A stretch of 40,374 bases of DNA. Source: Planctomycetota bacterium (GTDB lineage: Bacteria; Planctomycetota; Planctomycetia; Gemmatales; Gemmataceae). Position 1 is the first letter of the stretch; the number at the start of each line of letters is the position of its first letter. Positions 1 to 7,709 of this stretch are shown here, in pieces. Under the pieces are notes generated by a model, which had not been told where the DNA came from, searched no databases, and saw only the letters and a program-made list of their open reading frames with translations. A program made the translations under genes and the position numbers. Location of the stretch: assembly GCA_016195405.1 (NCBI GenBank), contig JACPZP010000143.1, positions 1 to 40,374 on the forward strand, written 5' to 3'.

Positions 1-554
1 AAGCCGATGCCAAAGGCCGCGCCCACCAGTGCCATGCCGTGTTTACGCTTTTCCGGCGGTGTTGAATCAGCAATGACAGCCTGGGCCGTTGCGATGGTGG
101 CCCCGGCAATCCCCGCGCCGATTCGGGCCACAAAAAACAGGGTCAAAGCAGTCGCCGCATGATCCACAGAAAGCGAGGTCGCCCAACCAAACATCGCGTA
201 GAACACAACGGAGCCAACCAGGCCCAACAAGAGGATCGGTCGCCGTCCGACGCGGTCCGAGATCCGGCCCCATACCGGTGCGAAGAGAAATTGCATGAAG
301 GAAAAAGATGACAGCAATAGGCCGATTATTAGGCCGACCGTCGGGTTTTCTTGACTTTTCGCGGCAACGGACGCTCCGTCCTCCGTTGGAAACACGAGCG
401 TCCCGACGTACGTTTCCGCGATCACCGGCAACATTGGCAAGACGATGCCGAAGCCGAGCAGGTCGATGAACACGACCAGGAAAACGATGAAAAGCGCGGA
501 ACGATTCGACGTGGCCGGCGGCGAGACTTCAGGAGCGGAATCGGGGCCTTGCAT
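1..554 (-). CDS. MFS drug/tetracycline-type transporter, N-terminal part (runs off window)
   Basis: The open frame starts at an ATG at 554 and runs leftward off the window, giving about 184 residues. A polar tail of about 20 residues is followed by a first membrane helix (FIVFLVVFIDLLGFGIVLPM). Further on is the classic MFS loop 2-3 signature (GRISDRVGRRPILLLG), and then helices with ARIGAGIAGATIATAQA, which resembles the motif C region of DHA1/TetA-like exporters. The family moves small molecules across the inner membrane by proton antiport; the substrate cannot be told. It is divergent from the exonuclease gene at 684, and a double-hairpin repeat lies between them. The C-terminal half is outside the window. 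Confidence 0.85.
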   Translation of the reverse strand, partial: MQGPDSAPEVSPPATSNRSALFIVFLVVFIDLLGFGIVLPMLPVIAETYVGTLVFPTEDGASVAAKSQENPTVGLIIGLLLSSFSFMQFLFAPVWGRISDRVGRRPILLLGLVGSVVFYAMFGWATSLSVDHAATALTLFFVARIGAGIAGATIATAQAVIADSTPPEKRKHGMALVGAAFGIG

Positions 555-606
555 GGTCTGTAGAATACCAATACGTTTTTCTTCAAGCCAGACCGAGACC
601 GGTACG

Positions 607-659
607 CGTAGCCGCAGCCTTTAGGCTGCGAATCTCGCAGGTTGAAACCTGCGGCTACG
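607..659. repeat. Double-hairpin element A (three-way junction fold)
   Basis: An outer stem of 6 bp (607-612 with 654-659, CGTAGC/GCTACG) encloses two hairpins: 613-619 with 624-630 (CGCAGCC, loop TTTA) and 636-643 with 646-653 (CGCAGGTT, loop GA). The second hairpin abuts the outer stem directly and a 5-base linker separates the two arms. It lies between divergent genes, so it cannot be a simple terminator. Other elements with this architecture are listed at 1539, 3338, 6554, 19428, 30700 and 32032. Confidence 0.85.
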
Positions 660-683
660 AGGCAAAAGCACGAGCGTCCACCA

Positions 684-1526
684 ATGAGTTCCGCTGCCAT
701 GGCAACCGGCGAATCCCACTCCGAGCAAGTTCCCGCCTACCTCATCATCGACACCGAAAGCGTGCCGGACGGCAAGCTCCTGGCGATGATCAAGTACCCC
801 GGTGAAAATCTAAGTCCCGAGGACGCCGTCGCCCGCGCCCAAGAGGAAGCACGCGCCTCTTCAGCGTCGGGATCGGACTTCTTGCCCGTTACCTTTCAGT
901 ATCCGGTGGCCGCCTGTGTCTTGAGGGTGGGAGCGGACCACTCCTTGCAAGCAGTCACATGCTTGGATGCGCCGCAATATCGGCCTCGGAAGATCGTGGA
1001 GAGCTTCTGGTCCGGAGTCGCTTCCTATCGCACCAAGTATCGCGATCGCATCCGCCTGGTTACCTTCAACGGCCGGGGCTTCGATCTGCCGCTCTTGGAG
1101 ATGGCCGCGTTCCGTTATGGGGCAAACCTGCGTGAGCACTTCCACAACAGCCGGCGCCGCTATGAAAGCTGGCACCTGGACCTCATGGATTGGCTGACCA
1201 ATTACAGCGCCTATCGCCTGGTCGGTGGTCTGAATCTGCTCTCCAAGCTGCTGGGAAATCCGGGCAAGATGTCCATCCAGGGCGACCAGGTCTATCGTTT
1301 GCACCGCGAAGGCCGGGCTCAGGAAATCAACGACTACTGCATGTTCGACACGCTCGACACCTATTTCGTTTTCTTGCGCACCCGTGTGCTGACCGGCGAT
1401 CTAACCTTGGAGGAGGAGCATGTCGCCGTGCTCAAAGCCAAGGAATGGATTCAAAAGAAAAGCGCCGATCTCCCCGGCCTCAAGCAATACATCGACAACT
1501 GGGGCGACTGGAATCCGTGGCCATGA
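684..1526 (+). CDS. Predicted 3'-5' exonuclease related to the PolB proofreading domain
   Basis: About 280 residues. The fold is that of the DEDDy exonuclease family (DNA_pol_B_exo2). Exo I is IIDTESVPDG near the N-terminus (Asp-x-Glu), Exo II is VTFNGRGFDLPLLEM, and Exo III is NDYCMFDTLDTYFVF with the Tyr and Asp that bind the metal pair. Such proteins are expected to remove nucleotides from 3' ends; the biological substrate of this stand-alone group is unknown. ATG 684 was chosen; the frame is open back to 642 but that part overlaps the end of repeat A. ATG 699 is also possible. It is convergent with the glycosyltransferase at 1604, with repeat B between them. Confidence 0.85.
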   Translation: MSSAAMATGESHSEQVPAYLIIDTESVPDGKLLAMIKYPGENLSPEDAVARAQEEARASSASGSDFLPVTFQYPVAACVLRVGADHSLQAVTCLDAPQYRPRKIVESFWSGVASYRTKYRDRIRLVTFNGRGFDLPLLEMAAFRYGANLREHFHNSRRRYESWHLDLMDWLTNYSAYRLVGGLNLLSKLLGNPGKMSIQGDQVYRLHREGRAQEINDYCMFDTLDTYFVFLRTRVLTGDLTLEEEHVAVLKAKEWIQKKSADLPGLKQYIDNWGDWNPWP

Positions 1527-1538
1527 TACCTGACCAAC

Positions 1539-1596
1539 TCGTAGCGGAATTCGCAAGAATCCAGGTTAGTCGGAACTTTTGCAAGTTCCGCTACGA
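1539..1596. repeat. Double-hairpin element B
   Basis: The outer stem is 7 bp (1539-1545 with 1590-1596, TCGTAGC/GCTACGA). Arm 1 is 1546-1552 with 1557-1562 (one bulged A, loop GCAA) and arm 2 is 1572-1578 with 1583-1589 (GGAACTT, loop TTGC). Arm 2 abuts the outer stem, as in element A. It sits between two convergent genes and could end transcription from both sides, although there is no T-tract. Confidence 0.8.
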
Positions 1597-1603
1597 AGCA
1601 CCT

Positions 1604-2656
1604 TTAAGCCCGCCAAAAGGGAACTAACCCTCGCCACAGGAACGGAACCAAGCCGCGTAGGGCAGTCCAACAGCCTTCTGCCTTCTTCTTCTTGCCAAGC
1701 AGCGTAAACAAAAGCAACTGCGATCCGCGCCCGACGATTTGCATCGGTACGTCTATGGTCATTGCCAGCTTGTATGCCCACAGCGCCGGCCGTGAGGCGC
1801 CGCTTTTGCGAAAGTAACGAACGAAGCCGATGGCGATCTGCGTCCAGGCGAAGCCGATGTGCTGCCGGGTGCTTTCGCGGCCGTAGTGGGTGATCTCCAC
1901 CTGCGGCAGGTAGACGACGCTGCCGCGCTCGTTGGCGCGACAGCAAAGGTCGAGGTCCTCGCCGCCGAAGGAGAAGTCGTCGTCCCAGCCGCCAAGCTCC
2001 AAGAATCGGTCGCGGCGAATCATCAGGGCGGCCCCCTGGAGCACGTCGACGCGCTGGGCGACGGCGCTAAATGCTTCCATGCGCCGATACGATCGATAGG
2101 CGGCGTAAAACAAACCAGTCCAACGGAAAAGCACAGTGCGATGGAGGAAAGTCGCGACCGTGGGCCGCCGCCGATAGGAAATGCGCGTCTTGCCGTCGCC
2201 GTCGCGCAGCTTGGGACCGACCAGGATCACCTCGTCGTGGCGCTCGAGAAAATCGCGTAGCTTCGTCAACGCCTTTGGTGGAACCAGCGTGTCGTTGTTC
2301 AAGAAGAACAGGTACCGCCCACGCGCCGCCGACGCCGCTTGATTGTTGGCGCGGGAGAATCCGGCATTGACGCGATTGCGGATAAGGTGAACGCCGGGGA
2401 ATTCCGACGCGACCATGTCGGCGGCGCCGTCGGTGGAGGCATTGTCGACAACGATGATCTCCAAAGGAGTGTCCTGATCCAGCAGAAGCGACCGCAAGCA
2501 AGCACGCAGCATTTCGCAGCAGTTCCAGTTGACGATGCAGACTGAAACTTCAAAAGCGCGATGGCCGGCGTGATGGGCCCATTCCTGGGGAGGCTCTTCG
2601 CTCAGGAAGCGAGGGTTTGCGCTCGGAGTAGACTCGGCGCAGTCGAGTTCTGGCAT
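1604..2656 (-). CDS. Family 2 glycosyltransferase (rhamnosyltransferase-like)
   Basis: About 350 residues with a GT-A fold. The N-terminal nucleotide-binding strand is VSVCIVNWN, followed by IIVVDNASTDG and the metal/sugar site FLNNDT, then GGWDDDFSFGGEDLDLCCR, which is the acceptor-side ED motif of GT2 enzymes of the WcaA/rhamnosyltransferase type. The enzyme should add a sugar from a nucleotide donor to a surface glycan in the cytoplasm. The start is ATG 2656, preceded on the minus strand by GGAG six bases upstream; the frame is open to 2749 but that part lies inside the methyltransferase gene. It overlaps the methyltransferase end by 55 bases, so the two are likely cotranscribed and act on the same glycan. 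Confidence 0.88.
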   Translation of the reverse strand: MPELDCAESTPSANPRFLSEEPPQEWAHHAGHRAFEVSVCIVNWNCCEMLRACLRSLLLDQDTPLEIIVVDNASTDGAADMVASEFPGVHLIRNRVNAGFSRANNQAASAARGRYLFFLNNDTLVPPKALTKLRDFLERHDEVILVGPKLRDGDGKTRISYRRRPTVATFLHRTVLFRWTGLFYAAYRSYRRMEAFSAVAQRVDVLQGAALMIRRDRFLELGGWDDDFSFGGEDLDLCCRANERGSVVYLPQVEITHYGRESTRQHIGFAWTQIAIGFVRYFRKSGASRPALWAYKLAMTIDVPMQIVGRGSQLLLFTLLGKKKKAEGCWTALRGLVPFLWRGLVPFWRA

Positions 2657-3315
2657 ATAGTCTCCACGCGGTTGCGTTCCAGATACGACGCGAAGGGGCC
2701 ACGACCGCAAAGCAAGCGTGCCACGGCATAGCGGACGCAACGGTGCCACGATAAAGGCTCGCGCGCGTATTCATTCAGAAGAGCCTGATAACTGGCGAAT
2801 TGCGCCTCCGTGATGGCTGGCCGGCGCTCGCGGAAGGCAAGCGCCCAAACGTTGGCCGGGCGGTGGCGCGGTCCATGCCAGCCGAGAATCTTGCTCGGAT
2901 AACGCTCCAAGAGCGCCTTAAGCGCCGAGGGCGTGAAGCGCCAGTAATCGTCTGGAAAGTGGTGGATGCGGAAAAAAAAGGGGCAGGCGACGACGAACGC
3001 TCCGTCGGGCCGCAGGACACGGTGCACCTCCTCGAAGCCGCGCCAGAAACGCTTAACATGCTCGAAGGCGCTCAGAGACACGACAGTGCCCACGCTGCCG
3101 TCTTCAAAGGGCAATTCCTCGACGTTGCCGACGCGATCGACTCCCGGGCCGGCCCGGCTGTCGAGACCGATGTACTTCTGATTTGGAAAGAAGGGTCTCA
3201 AATCGTTGGCCGCCCAGTGCCCCGCGACTTGATAGGAGCCGATCTCGAGTATCGGCCCCGGAAGCTCGAATGCTTCACTAATCGCCCGCGCAACGCCGCG
3301 GAGAAGATGGTTCAT
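2602..3315 (-). CDS. SAM-dependent class I methyltransferase (Methyltransf_11-like)
   Basis: 237 residues. Motif I is ILEIGSYQVAG near residue 23, the acidic residue after strand 2 is in YIGLDSR, and motif IV/post-motif is LPFEDGSVGTVVSLSAFEHV, followed by EEVHRVLRPDGAFVVACPFF. This order is standard for small-molecule SAM methyltransferases. Similar proteins in glycan clusters methylate sugars or lipid heads; the acceptor here is unknown. The C-terminus overlaps the start of the downstream family 2 glycosyltransferase, which suggests joint expression. The next upstream feature is a double-hairpin repeat at 3338-3395. Confidence 0.85.
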   Translation of the reverse strand: MNHLLRGVARAISEAFELPGPILEIGSYQVAGHWAANDLRPFFPNQKYIGLDSRAGPGVDRVGNVEELPFEDGSVGTVVSLSAFEHVKRFWRGFEEVHRVLRPDGAFVVACPFFFRIHHFPDDYWRFTPSALKALLERYPSKILGWHGPRHRPANVWALAFRERRPAITEAQFASYQALLNEYAREPLSWHRCVRYAVARLLCGRGPFASYLERNRVETICQNSTAPSLLRAQTLAS

Positions 3316-3337
3316 CGGTTAGCCTCACTTCCCTGGC

Positions 3338-3395
3338 CGTAAGACGGTTTTGCAAACCGTCCCATCGAACAGACGGATTGCAAATCCGTCCTACG
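3338..3395. repeat. Double-hairpin element C (GACGGTTT/GACGGATT type)
   Basis: The outer stem CGTA/TACG (3338-3341 with 3392-3395) encloses GACGGTTT-TGC-AAACCGTC (3343-3361) and GACGGATT-GCA-AATCCGTC (3372-3390). The two arms differ from each other by a change matched on both sides of the stem. The same pair recurs at 32032-32096 in the same orientation and at 6554-6603 in the opposite orientation. It lies between two genes on the minus strand. Confidence 0.88.
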
Positions 3396-3399
3396 AGTT

Positions 3400-3825
3400 T
3401 CAATCAAGATTGAAGTTGATCGTGTTGCTCCGACCGGCCTTGATCTCGCATGTCAAATGGGACAACTCCGGGTCGCGGTATCTTTCGGGGATCAAGGAAG
3501 GCGGAATGACGAAGCGCTCACCCGAAGCTTGACCGCCGCCGGCGGCCAGGGAGGTAACGGTAACGCGATAGAATCCTGGCGCCGCGCCTTGAGTCTCTCC
3601 GGTAAGGAGTTGGAAACTGCCGTCCACGAGAATCTTGCCATGGGCGATGGGTCCGCTGCCGCCTTGGCCGACGTCCGGAGCAAATGCAATCGTCCCTCCG
3701 GGAAGCGGCACATCTTTGTAGCTGACCTTGCCGGAGACGCGCACTAGCGGCGCCGGCTTTCCCTGGCAGCCGGCAGCGAGAAGCAGTCCAAACACAGCCA
3801 TTCCGGGCACTAACGCGCGTGCCAC
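3400..3825 (-). CDS. Small lipoprotein with a carboxypeptidase-regulatory/transthyretin-like beta domain
   Basis: 141 residues. A short hydrophobic signal ends in a lipobox (LLLAAGC), so Cys20 should be lipidated and the protein membrane-anchored. The rest is a beta-rich domain beginning VRVSGKVSYKDVPLPGGTIAF, which matches the common planctomycete lipoproteins of this size whose role is unknown. The start is GTG 3825, with AGGAGG eight bases upstream on the minus strand; the nearby ATG is in another frame. The octamer-repeat region lies upstream. Confidence 0.82.
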   Translation of the reverse strand: MARALVPGMAVFGLLLAAGCQGKPAPLVRVSGKVSYKDVPLPGGTIAFAPDVGQGGSGPIAHGKILVDGSFQLLTGETQGAAPGFYRVTVTSLAAGGGQASGERFVIPPSLIPERYRDPELSHLTCEIKAGRSNTINFNLD

Positions 3826-3935
3826 ATGCGCTCCTCCTGAGGCAAACGATCCGCGACTGACTGATCATCGGGGCGCTGGACGCGCCTTTTTCCACGCCGC
3901 GGAATGCTAGCAAGAAATGAAACGGCGGCCAATAC

Positions 3936-4102
3936 GGGATGACGGGGTGACAGGGTGACAGGGTGACGGGATGACGGCGAAGGGCCTGAATTCTCTCGAT
4001 GACTCAAATTATCCCCTTTACTCCATTGACACCTCATCCCGTCACCTTGTCATCCCGTCACCTTGTCATCCCGTCATCTTGTCATCCCGTCACCCCGTCA
4101 CC
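3936..4102. repeat. Two octamer arrays in inverted orientation
   Basis: The left array (3936-3975) has five octamers of the form GGGATGAC, GGGGTGAC or AGGGTGAC. The right array (4034-4102) has about nine octamers of the complementary form GTCATCCC, GTCACCTT or GTCACCCC. A 58-base spacer separates them, so the region can pair into a long imperfect hairpin or cruciform. It occupies most of the 428-base stretch between the lipoprotein (start 3825) and the first ompH gene (start 4254). No gene is supported there. The right array ends about 150 bases before the ompH start, so any promoter for the operon is near or inside it. Confidence 0.85.
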
Positions 4103-4253
4103 GAAACGATTCTCGCCTTGACCGTCCGCGCCCGCTTGGGTAGAAACCAGCGCCCCTTCCCTAAGAAGGACGGAACCGCACTTGCCGAGGTCGATGATTG
4201 GTCCCTGCGGAACACGGACCGGTCCCCACGGCACTCTCATGAGGAGAATAACG

Positions 4254-4910
4254 GTGAAGAGGACTTTGCTTGTGGCGACTGTGTCGGCGCTGGCGCTCGG
4301 CATGTTGGCGCTTGCCATTCAGGCCGGCGGGGGCCAGTCCCAACCCTCCACGCGGGTCGCCGTCGTCAACATCGGCCTGGTCTTCTCCAAATACGACAAG
4401 GCGCTGTTCTACAAGAAGGAAATGGACGAATTCCTGAAGCCGATCCGCGCCCAAGGCGACAAATTGAAAAAGGAAATCATGTCCTGGCAAGAGGCCATGA
4501 GTCATCCGAGCTTCAAGAAGGAAGAACGCGAACGCTACGAGCAGGCCATCGTCGCCAACAAGCGCAAGCTGGAAGACCTCGACCGCGAAGCCCGCGCCAA
4601 GATCGGCAAACGCCAGGCAGAACAGATCACGATTTTGTACAAGGACGTCAACGACAAGGTGGACGCGTATGCCAAGAACAACGGCATCCACATCGTGCTG
4701 GCCTACGGCGAACAGTTTGACGGAGACCTCTTCGCGTTTCCGAACTTGAACCGCAAGATGCAGGGCATGGACCTCGGTTCCGTCCATCCCCTATACGTCA
4801 TGCCCGGCCTCGACATCTCCAACGCCGTCATTGACGTCCTCAACCAGGGTTACCGAGCAACCGGCGGCGGCGCGGTGCCGGCCACTCCGACTTCTACCGG
4901 TAAGAATTAA
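4254..4910 (+). CDS. OmpH/Skp family periplasmic chaperone, copy 1
   Basis: 218 residues counted from GTG 4254, which is preceded by GAGGAG at a good distance. The frame stays open upstream, but the paralogue at 4984 also begins with GTG after AGGAG and both then have the same length. There is an N-terminal signal peptide (residues 1-25), then the OmpH start VAVVNIGLVFSKYDKA, and a long charged alpha-helical stretch (about residues 55-130) that forms the Skp-like tentacles. The C-terminal part contains GKRQAEQITILYKDV and NLNRKMQGMDLGS. Skp-like proteins hold unfolded outer-membrane proteins in the periplasm. It heads the ompH-ompH-lpxC operon. Confidence 0.85.
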   Translation: MKRTLLVATVSALALGMLALAIQAGGGQSQPSTRVAVVNIGLVFSKYDKALFYKKEMDEFLKPIRAQGDKLKKEIMSWQEAMSHPSFKKEERERYEQAIVANKRKLEDLDREARAKIGKRQAEQITILYKDVNDKVDAYAKNNGIHIVLAYGEQFDGDLFAFPNLNRKMQGMDLGSVHPLYVMPGLDISNAVIDVLNQGYRATGGGAVPATPTSTGKN

Positions 4911-4983
4911 TGTTGCCTGGCGAACTAGCATGTCTGACGGCCGCCTGATTCATTCCCACGGAATTTTGCAGAGGAGTAGGAAC

Positions 4984-5640
4984 GTGAAACGCGCCTTTCT
5001 GATTGGTACGCTGGCTGCGGTTGGTGCGCTGGCCGCTGTCGCCTTGAGTCGCGGCAGCGGCGGGCTCTTGGCCCAAGGGACAAGTCCCGCGGGCACGAAG
5101 GTGGCCGTCGTCAACGTCGGTCAGGTGTTTGCCAAGTACAAGAAAGCCGAGATGTACAAGCTCGAGATGGACGGGTTGCTCCAGCCCTTCCGCGAGCAGG
5201 AGAAAAAGCTGAAGGCCGGTTACGAAGCGTGGCAGAATTTCCTTCCGAAGGCGACCACGGCGGAAGACAGAGCCAAGTGTCAACAAGGGCTGCTGGATCA
5301 CAAGCGGGCGATTGAGGACCTCCAGCGCACCATCCAGGAAAAAGTCGGCAAGAGGCAGGCGGAGCAGATCACGACTCTCTACCACGACGTCAGCAATGCC
5401 GTGGAAGCCTATGCCAAAGCCAACGGCATCCATCTGGTGCTGGCTTTCGGCGAGCAGATCGACGGCGCCGACGTGTTCAATTTCCCCAACATCAATCGCA
5501 AAATGCAGGGCATGGACTTAGGCTCCGCGCATCCCATCTTCTTCCATGGAAGTTCAGATATTTCGAGCGCGGTCATCTCGATCCTGAATCAGGGCGTCGG
5601 AACGGTGCCGGGCGTGCCCACATCGCAAAAGAAAAACTAA
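4984..5640 (+). CDS. OmpH/Skp family periplasmic chaperone, copy 2
   Basis: 218 residues from GTG 4984, with AGAGGAG a few bases upstream. The domain order is the same as in copy 1: signal peptide, VAVVNVGQVFAKYKKAEMY, a long charged helix, GKRQAEQITTLYHDV, and NINRKMQGMDLGSAHP. The central helix has diverged most and the ends are best conserved, as expected for a tandem duplication followed by specialisation. It lies 73 bases after copy 1 and 22 bases before lpxC. The tail PTSQKKN resembles the tail of copy 1. Confidence 0.87.
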   Translation: MKRAFLIGTLAAVGALAAVALSRGSGGLLAQGTSPAGTKVAVVNVGQVFAKYKKAEMYKLEMDGLLQPFREQEKKLKAGYEAWQNFLPKATTAEDRAKCQQGLLDHKRAIEDLQRTIQEKVGKRQAEQITTLYHDVSNAVEAYAKANGIHLVLAFGEQIDGADVFNFPNINRKMQGMDLGSAHPIFFHGSSDISSAVISILNQGVGTVPGVPTSQKKN

Positions 5641-5662
5641 GACGGGGAAAGGACGCCCCAAG

Positions 5663-6547
5663 GTGAAAATCGTTAGCCATCGCCAGCAGCGCACCATCAG
5701 CCGGCCCGCGGATGTTCACGGCACGGGCTTCCTCACCGGCAAAACGGTTCACTTGCGCTTTCGACCGGCCCCGGCCAACACCGGGGTCGTTTTCGTGCGC
5801 GCCGACTTGGGGCCGCGAGCCTGCATTGCCGCCCATGTCGACAACGTCACCGGCACGCATCGCCGCACGACATTGGGAGACGGTCCATTGTGCGTCGGGC
5901 TTGTCGAGCACGTTCTCTCAGCCTTAGGCGCGTTGCGCATCGACAACTGCATGGTCGAGGTGAACGCTCCGGAGCCGCCCGGACTTGACGGCTCGGCGCA
6001 AGGATTCCTCGACGCGCTTTTGGCCGCGGGAATCGCAAACCAGGCCGAACACAAGAACATCTGGGCCGTCGAGACCAGCGTCATCGTTCGCAACCAGGAA
6101 GCGACGCTCTGTTTGCATCCGCCGGCCGCTCTCGAGCTACGGGCAAGCTACCTGCTCGATTTCGGCAACCTGTCGCCCATCCATCGCCAGGTTTTCACGA
6201 ACGAAATCACTCCCGAATCTTTTGCCGCCGACATCGCCTGCTGCCGGACATTTCTTCTGGAGGAAGACGCGATCGAGATGCGCAAACAGGGCTACGGGTC
6301 ACGCAGCGGATTCACCGACCTGTTGGTTTTCGGCAAGCAGGGACCGATCGGCAACCGCCTCCGCTTCGCCAATGAACCGGCACGGCACAAGGTCCTTGAT
6401 CTGATCGGCGATCTGGCGCTCTTGGGCGAGCCGATCTGCGGCCACCTGGTCGCTTATCGCTCCGGACATCCTCTGAACATAGAACTGGTGCACTTGCTCC
6501 ACCAGCGCCTGGCCCAGGTGTTGCCCCGGCGACGCTTAGCCGCTTGA
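5663..6547 (+). CDS. lpxC: UDP-3-O-acyl-N-acetylglucosamine deacetylase LpxC
   Basis: 294 residues, the normal length. LpxC removes the acetyl group from UDP-3-O-acyl-GlcNAc, the committed step of lipid A synthesis, in the cytoplasm. The catalytic residues are visible: Glu82-His83 in LVEHVLSALG, His242-Lys243 and Asp246 in ARHKVLDLIGDL, and His269 in VAYRSGHPLN. His83, His242 and Asp246 are the expected zinc ligands, and GLDGSA at 107-112 is the other conserved motif. The usual glycine-rich loop after the Arg-Thr-Phe motif reads SRSGFTDLLV, a planctomycete-like variant. The start is GTG 5663, 22 bases after copy 2 of ompH. It supports an outer membrane with lipid A. Confidence 0.95.
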   Translation: MKIVSHRQQRTISRPADVHGTGFLTGKTVHLRFRPAPANTGVVFVRADLGPRACIAAHVDNVTGTHRRTTLGDGPLCVGLVEHVLSALGALRIDNCMVEVNAPEPPGLDGSAQGFLDALLAAGIANQAEHKNIWAVETSVIVRNQEATLCLHPPAALELRASYLLDFGNLSPIHRQVFTNEITPESFAADIACCRTFLLEEDAIEMRKQGYGSRSGFTDLLVFGKQGPIGNRLRFANEPARHKVLDLIGDLALLGEPICGHLVAYRSGHPLNIELVHLLHQRLAQVLPRRRLAA

Positions 6548-6553
6548 CACGTG

Positions 6554-6603
6554 GGACGGATTTGCAATCCGTCCGATCGTTTGGACGGTTTGCAAAACCG
6601 TCC
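6554..6603. repeat. Double-hairpin element D (reverse orientation of C and F)
   Basis: Two hairpins, GGACGGATT-TGC-AATCCGTCC (6554-6574) and GGACGGTTT-GCA-AAACCGTCC (6583-6603), give the reverse-complement order of elements C and F. The outer CGTA/TACG stem is missing here. It lies inside the probable lpxC-oxidoreductase transcription unit. Confidence 0.85.
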
Positions 6604-6653
6604 TCCTTTGAATCAGCGGCAAGAATCACAGAACAAGGAGTCCGAGGCATAGC

Positions 6654-7709
6654 ATGGAACGCTTGCGGATGGCGGTGGTTGGCGTCGGTCATCTCGGCAA
6701 AGAGCACGCCCGCGTTCTCGCCGGCATGCCCGACGTGGACCTGATCGGCGTGGCCGACGTCAACGTCGATCAGGCGCACGCGGTCGCGCGGCGAATCGGC
6801 GCCCAGGCGTTCAGCGAATACTGGCCGCTCCTCAACTTGGTCGACGCCGCCTGCATCGCCGTGCCCACGTCGTTGCATGAGTTGGTCGCCGCCGATTTCT
6901 TACGACGCGGCCTGCACGTACTTGTCGAGAAACCGCTCGCTCCGAGCCTGCAAGCGGCCCAAAACCTGGTCGAGCTGGCGGATCGCCATGGCGCGATCCT
7001 TCAAGTAGGACATATCGAACGCTTCAATCCGGCCTTCGAAGAAATCCAACGCCGCCCGTTGCACCCCAGATACATCCGTGCCGAACGGTTGGGCGGTTTC
7101 ACGGGCCGTTCGTGTGATATCGGCGCCGTCCTCGACTTGATGATCCACGACCTCGACCTGATCTTGGCCATGGTGCAAGGTCCCGTTCGCACGGTCGACT
7201 CTCTCGGAATCAACGTCTTCGGCGGACGGGAAGACATCGCCAGCGCCCGCATCCAATTCGAAAGTGGCTGCGTGGCCGACGTCACCGCCAGCCGGGCGCA
7301 TCCAGTGCCTTGTCGGAATATGCACATTTGGGGGCCTGAAGGCTACGCCGGGTTGGACTTCGCGCAGCGGCGCGTTACCTTGGTCCAACCGTCCGCGGAA
7401 GTGCGCAAGAACGGCCTTGATCCGACCAAGCTCGACCCCGCCTCGCGAGCCTGTTTGAGAGACGAACTCTTCGTCCGCCATTTGGAGACGTTGACGCTGG
7501 AACGCAAAAACCAGGATCAACTTACCTGCGAACTGCGCCATTTCGTGGATTGCGTGCGCGCGGGCCGGCAGCCGAAGGTTTCTGGCCACGCCGGACGCGA
7601 CGCCGTGGCCTTGGCCGAACGCATCCTCGCCGGCATGAGCCGGCAAACCTGGACGGGCATTCCCGCCGAGTTGCTGTTCTCACCGCACGTCGATCAAGAA
7701 GTGGCGTGA
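6654..7709 (+). CDS. Gfo/Idh/MocA family NAD-dependent oxidoreductase, possibly UDP-GlcNAc 3-dehydrogenase (GnnA-like)
   Basis: 351 residues. The Rossmann motif is VVGVGHLGKEHA (residues 8-19), the catalytic Lys93 is in VEKPLAPS, and the second-domain motif is His165-Asp166 in LMIHDLDLIL. The segment VGHIERFNPAFEE is typical of the subgroup acting on nucleotide-activated amino sugars. Known GnnA, found beside lpx genes in some bacteria, oxidises UDP-GlcNAc at C3 on the way to a diamino lipid A sugar. The location after lpxC fits this, but no GnnB aminotransferase is in the window, so the exact substrate is an inference. The start is ATG 6654 with AAGGAG upstream. Its 3' end overlaps larB by 16 bases. 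Confidence 0.85.
   Translation: MERLRMAVVGVGHLGKEHARVLAGMPDVDLIGVADVNVDQAHAVARRIGAQAFSEYWPLLNLVDAACIAVPTSLHELVAADFLRRGLHVLVEKPLAPSLQAAQNLVELADRHGAILQVGHIERFNPAFEEIQRRPLHPRYIRAERLGGFTGRSCDIGAVLDLMIHDLDLILAMVQGPVRTVDSLGINVFGGREDIASARIQFESGCVADVTASRAHPVPCRNMHIWGPEGYAGLDFAQRRVTLVQPSAEVRKNGLDPTKLDPASRACLRDELFVRHLETLTLERKNQDQLTCELRHFVDCVRAGRQPKVSGHAGRDAVALAERILAGMSRQTWTGIPAELLFSPHVDQEVA

Noticed and set aside
3936..4102. CRISPR-like array
   Set aside because: Units are 8 bases without unique spacers and occur in two orientations, so it is not a CRISPR.
3971..4720. Long plus-strand frame through the octamer arrays and the first ompH gene
   Set aside because: It uses the wrong frame over ompH and its N-terminal part is only translated repeat.
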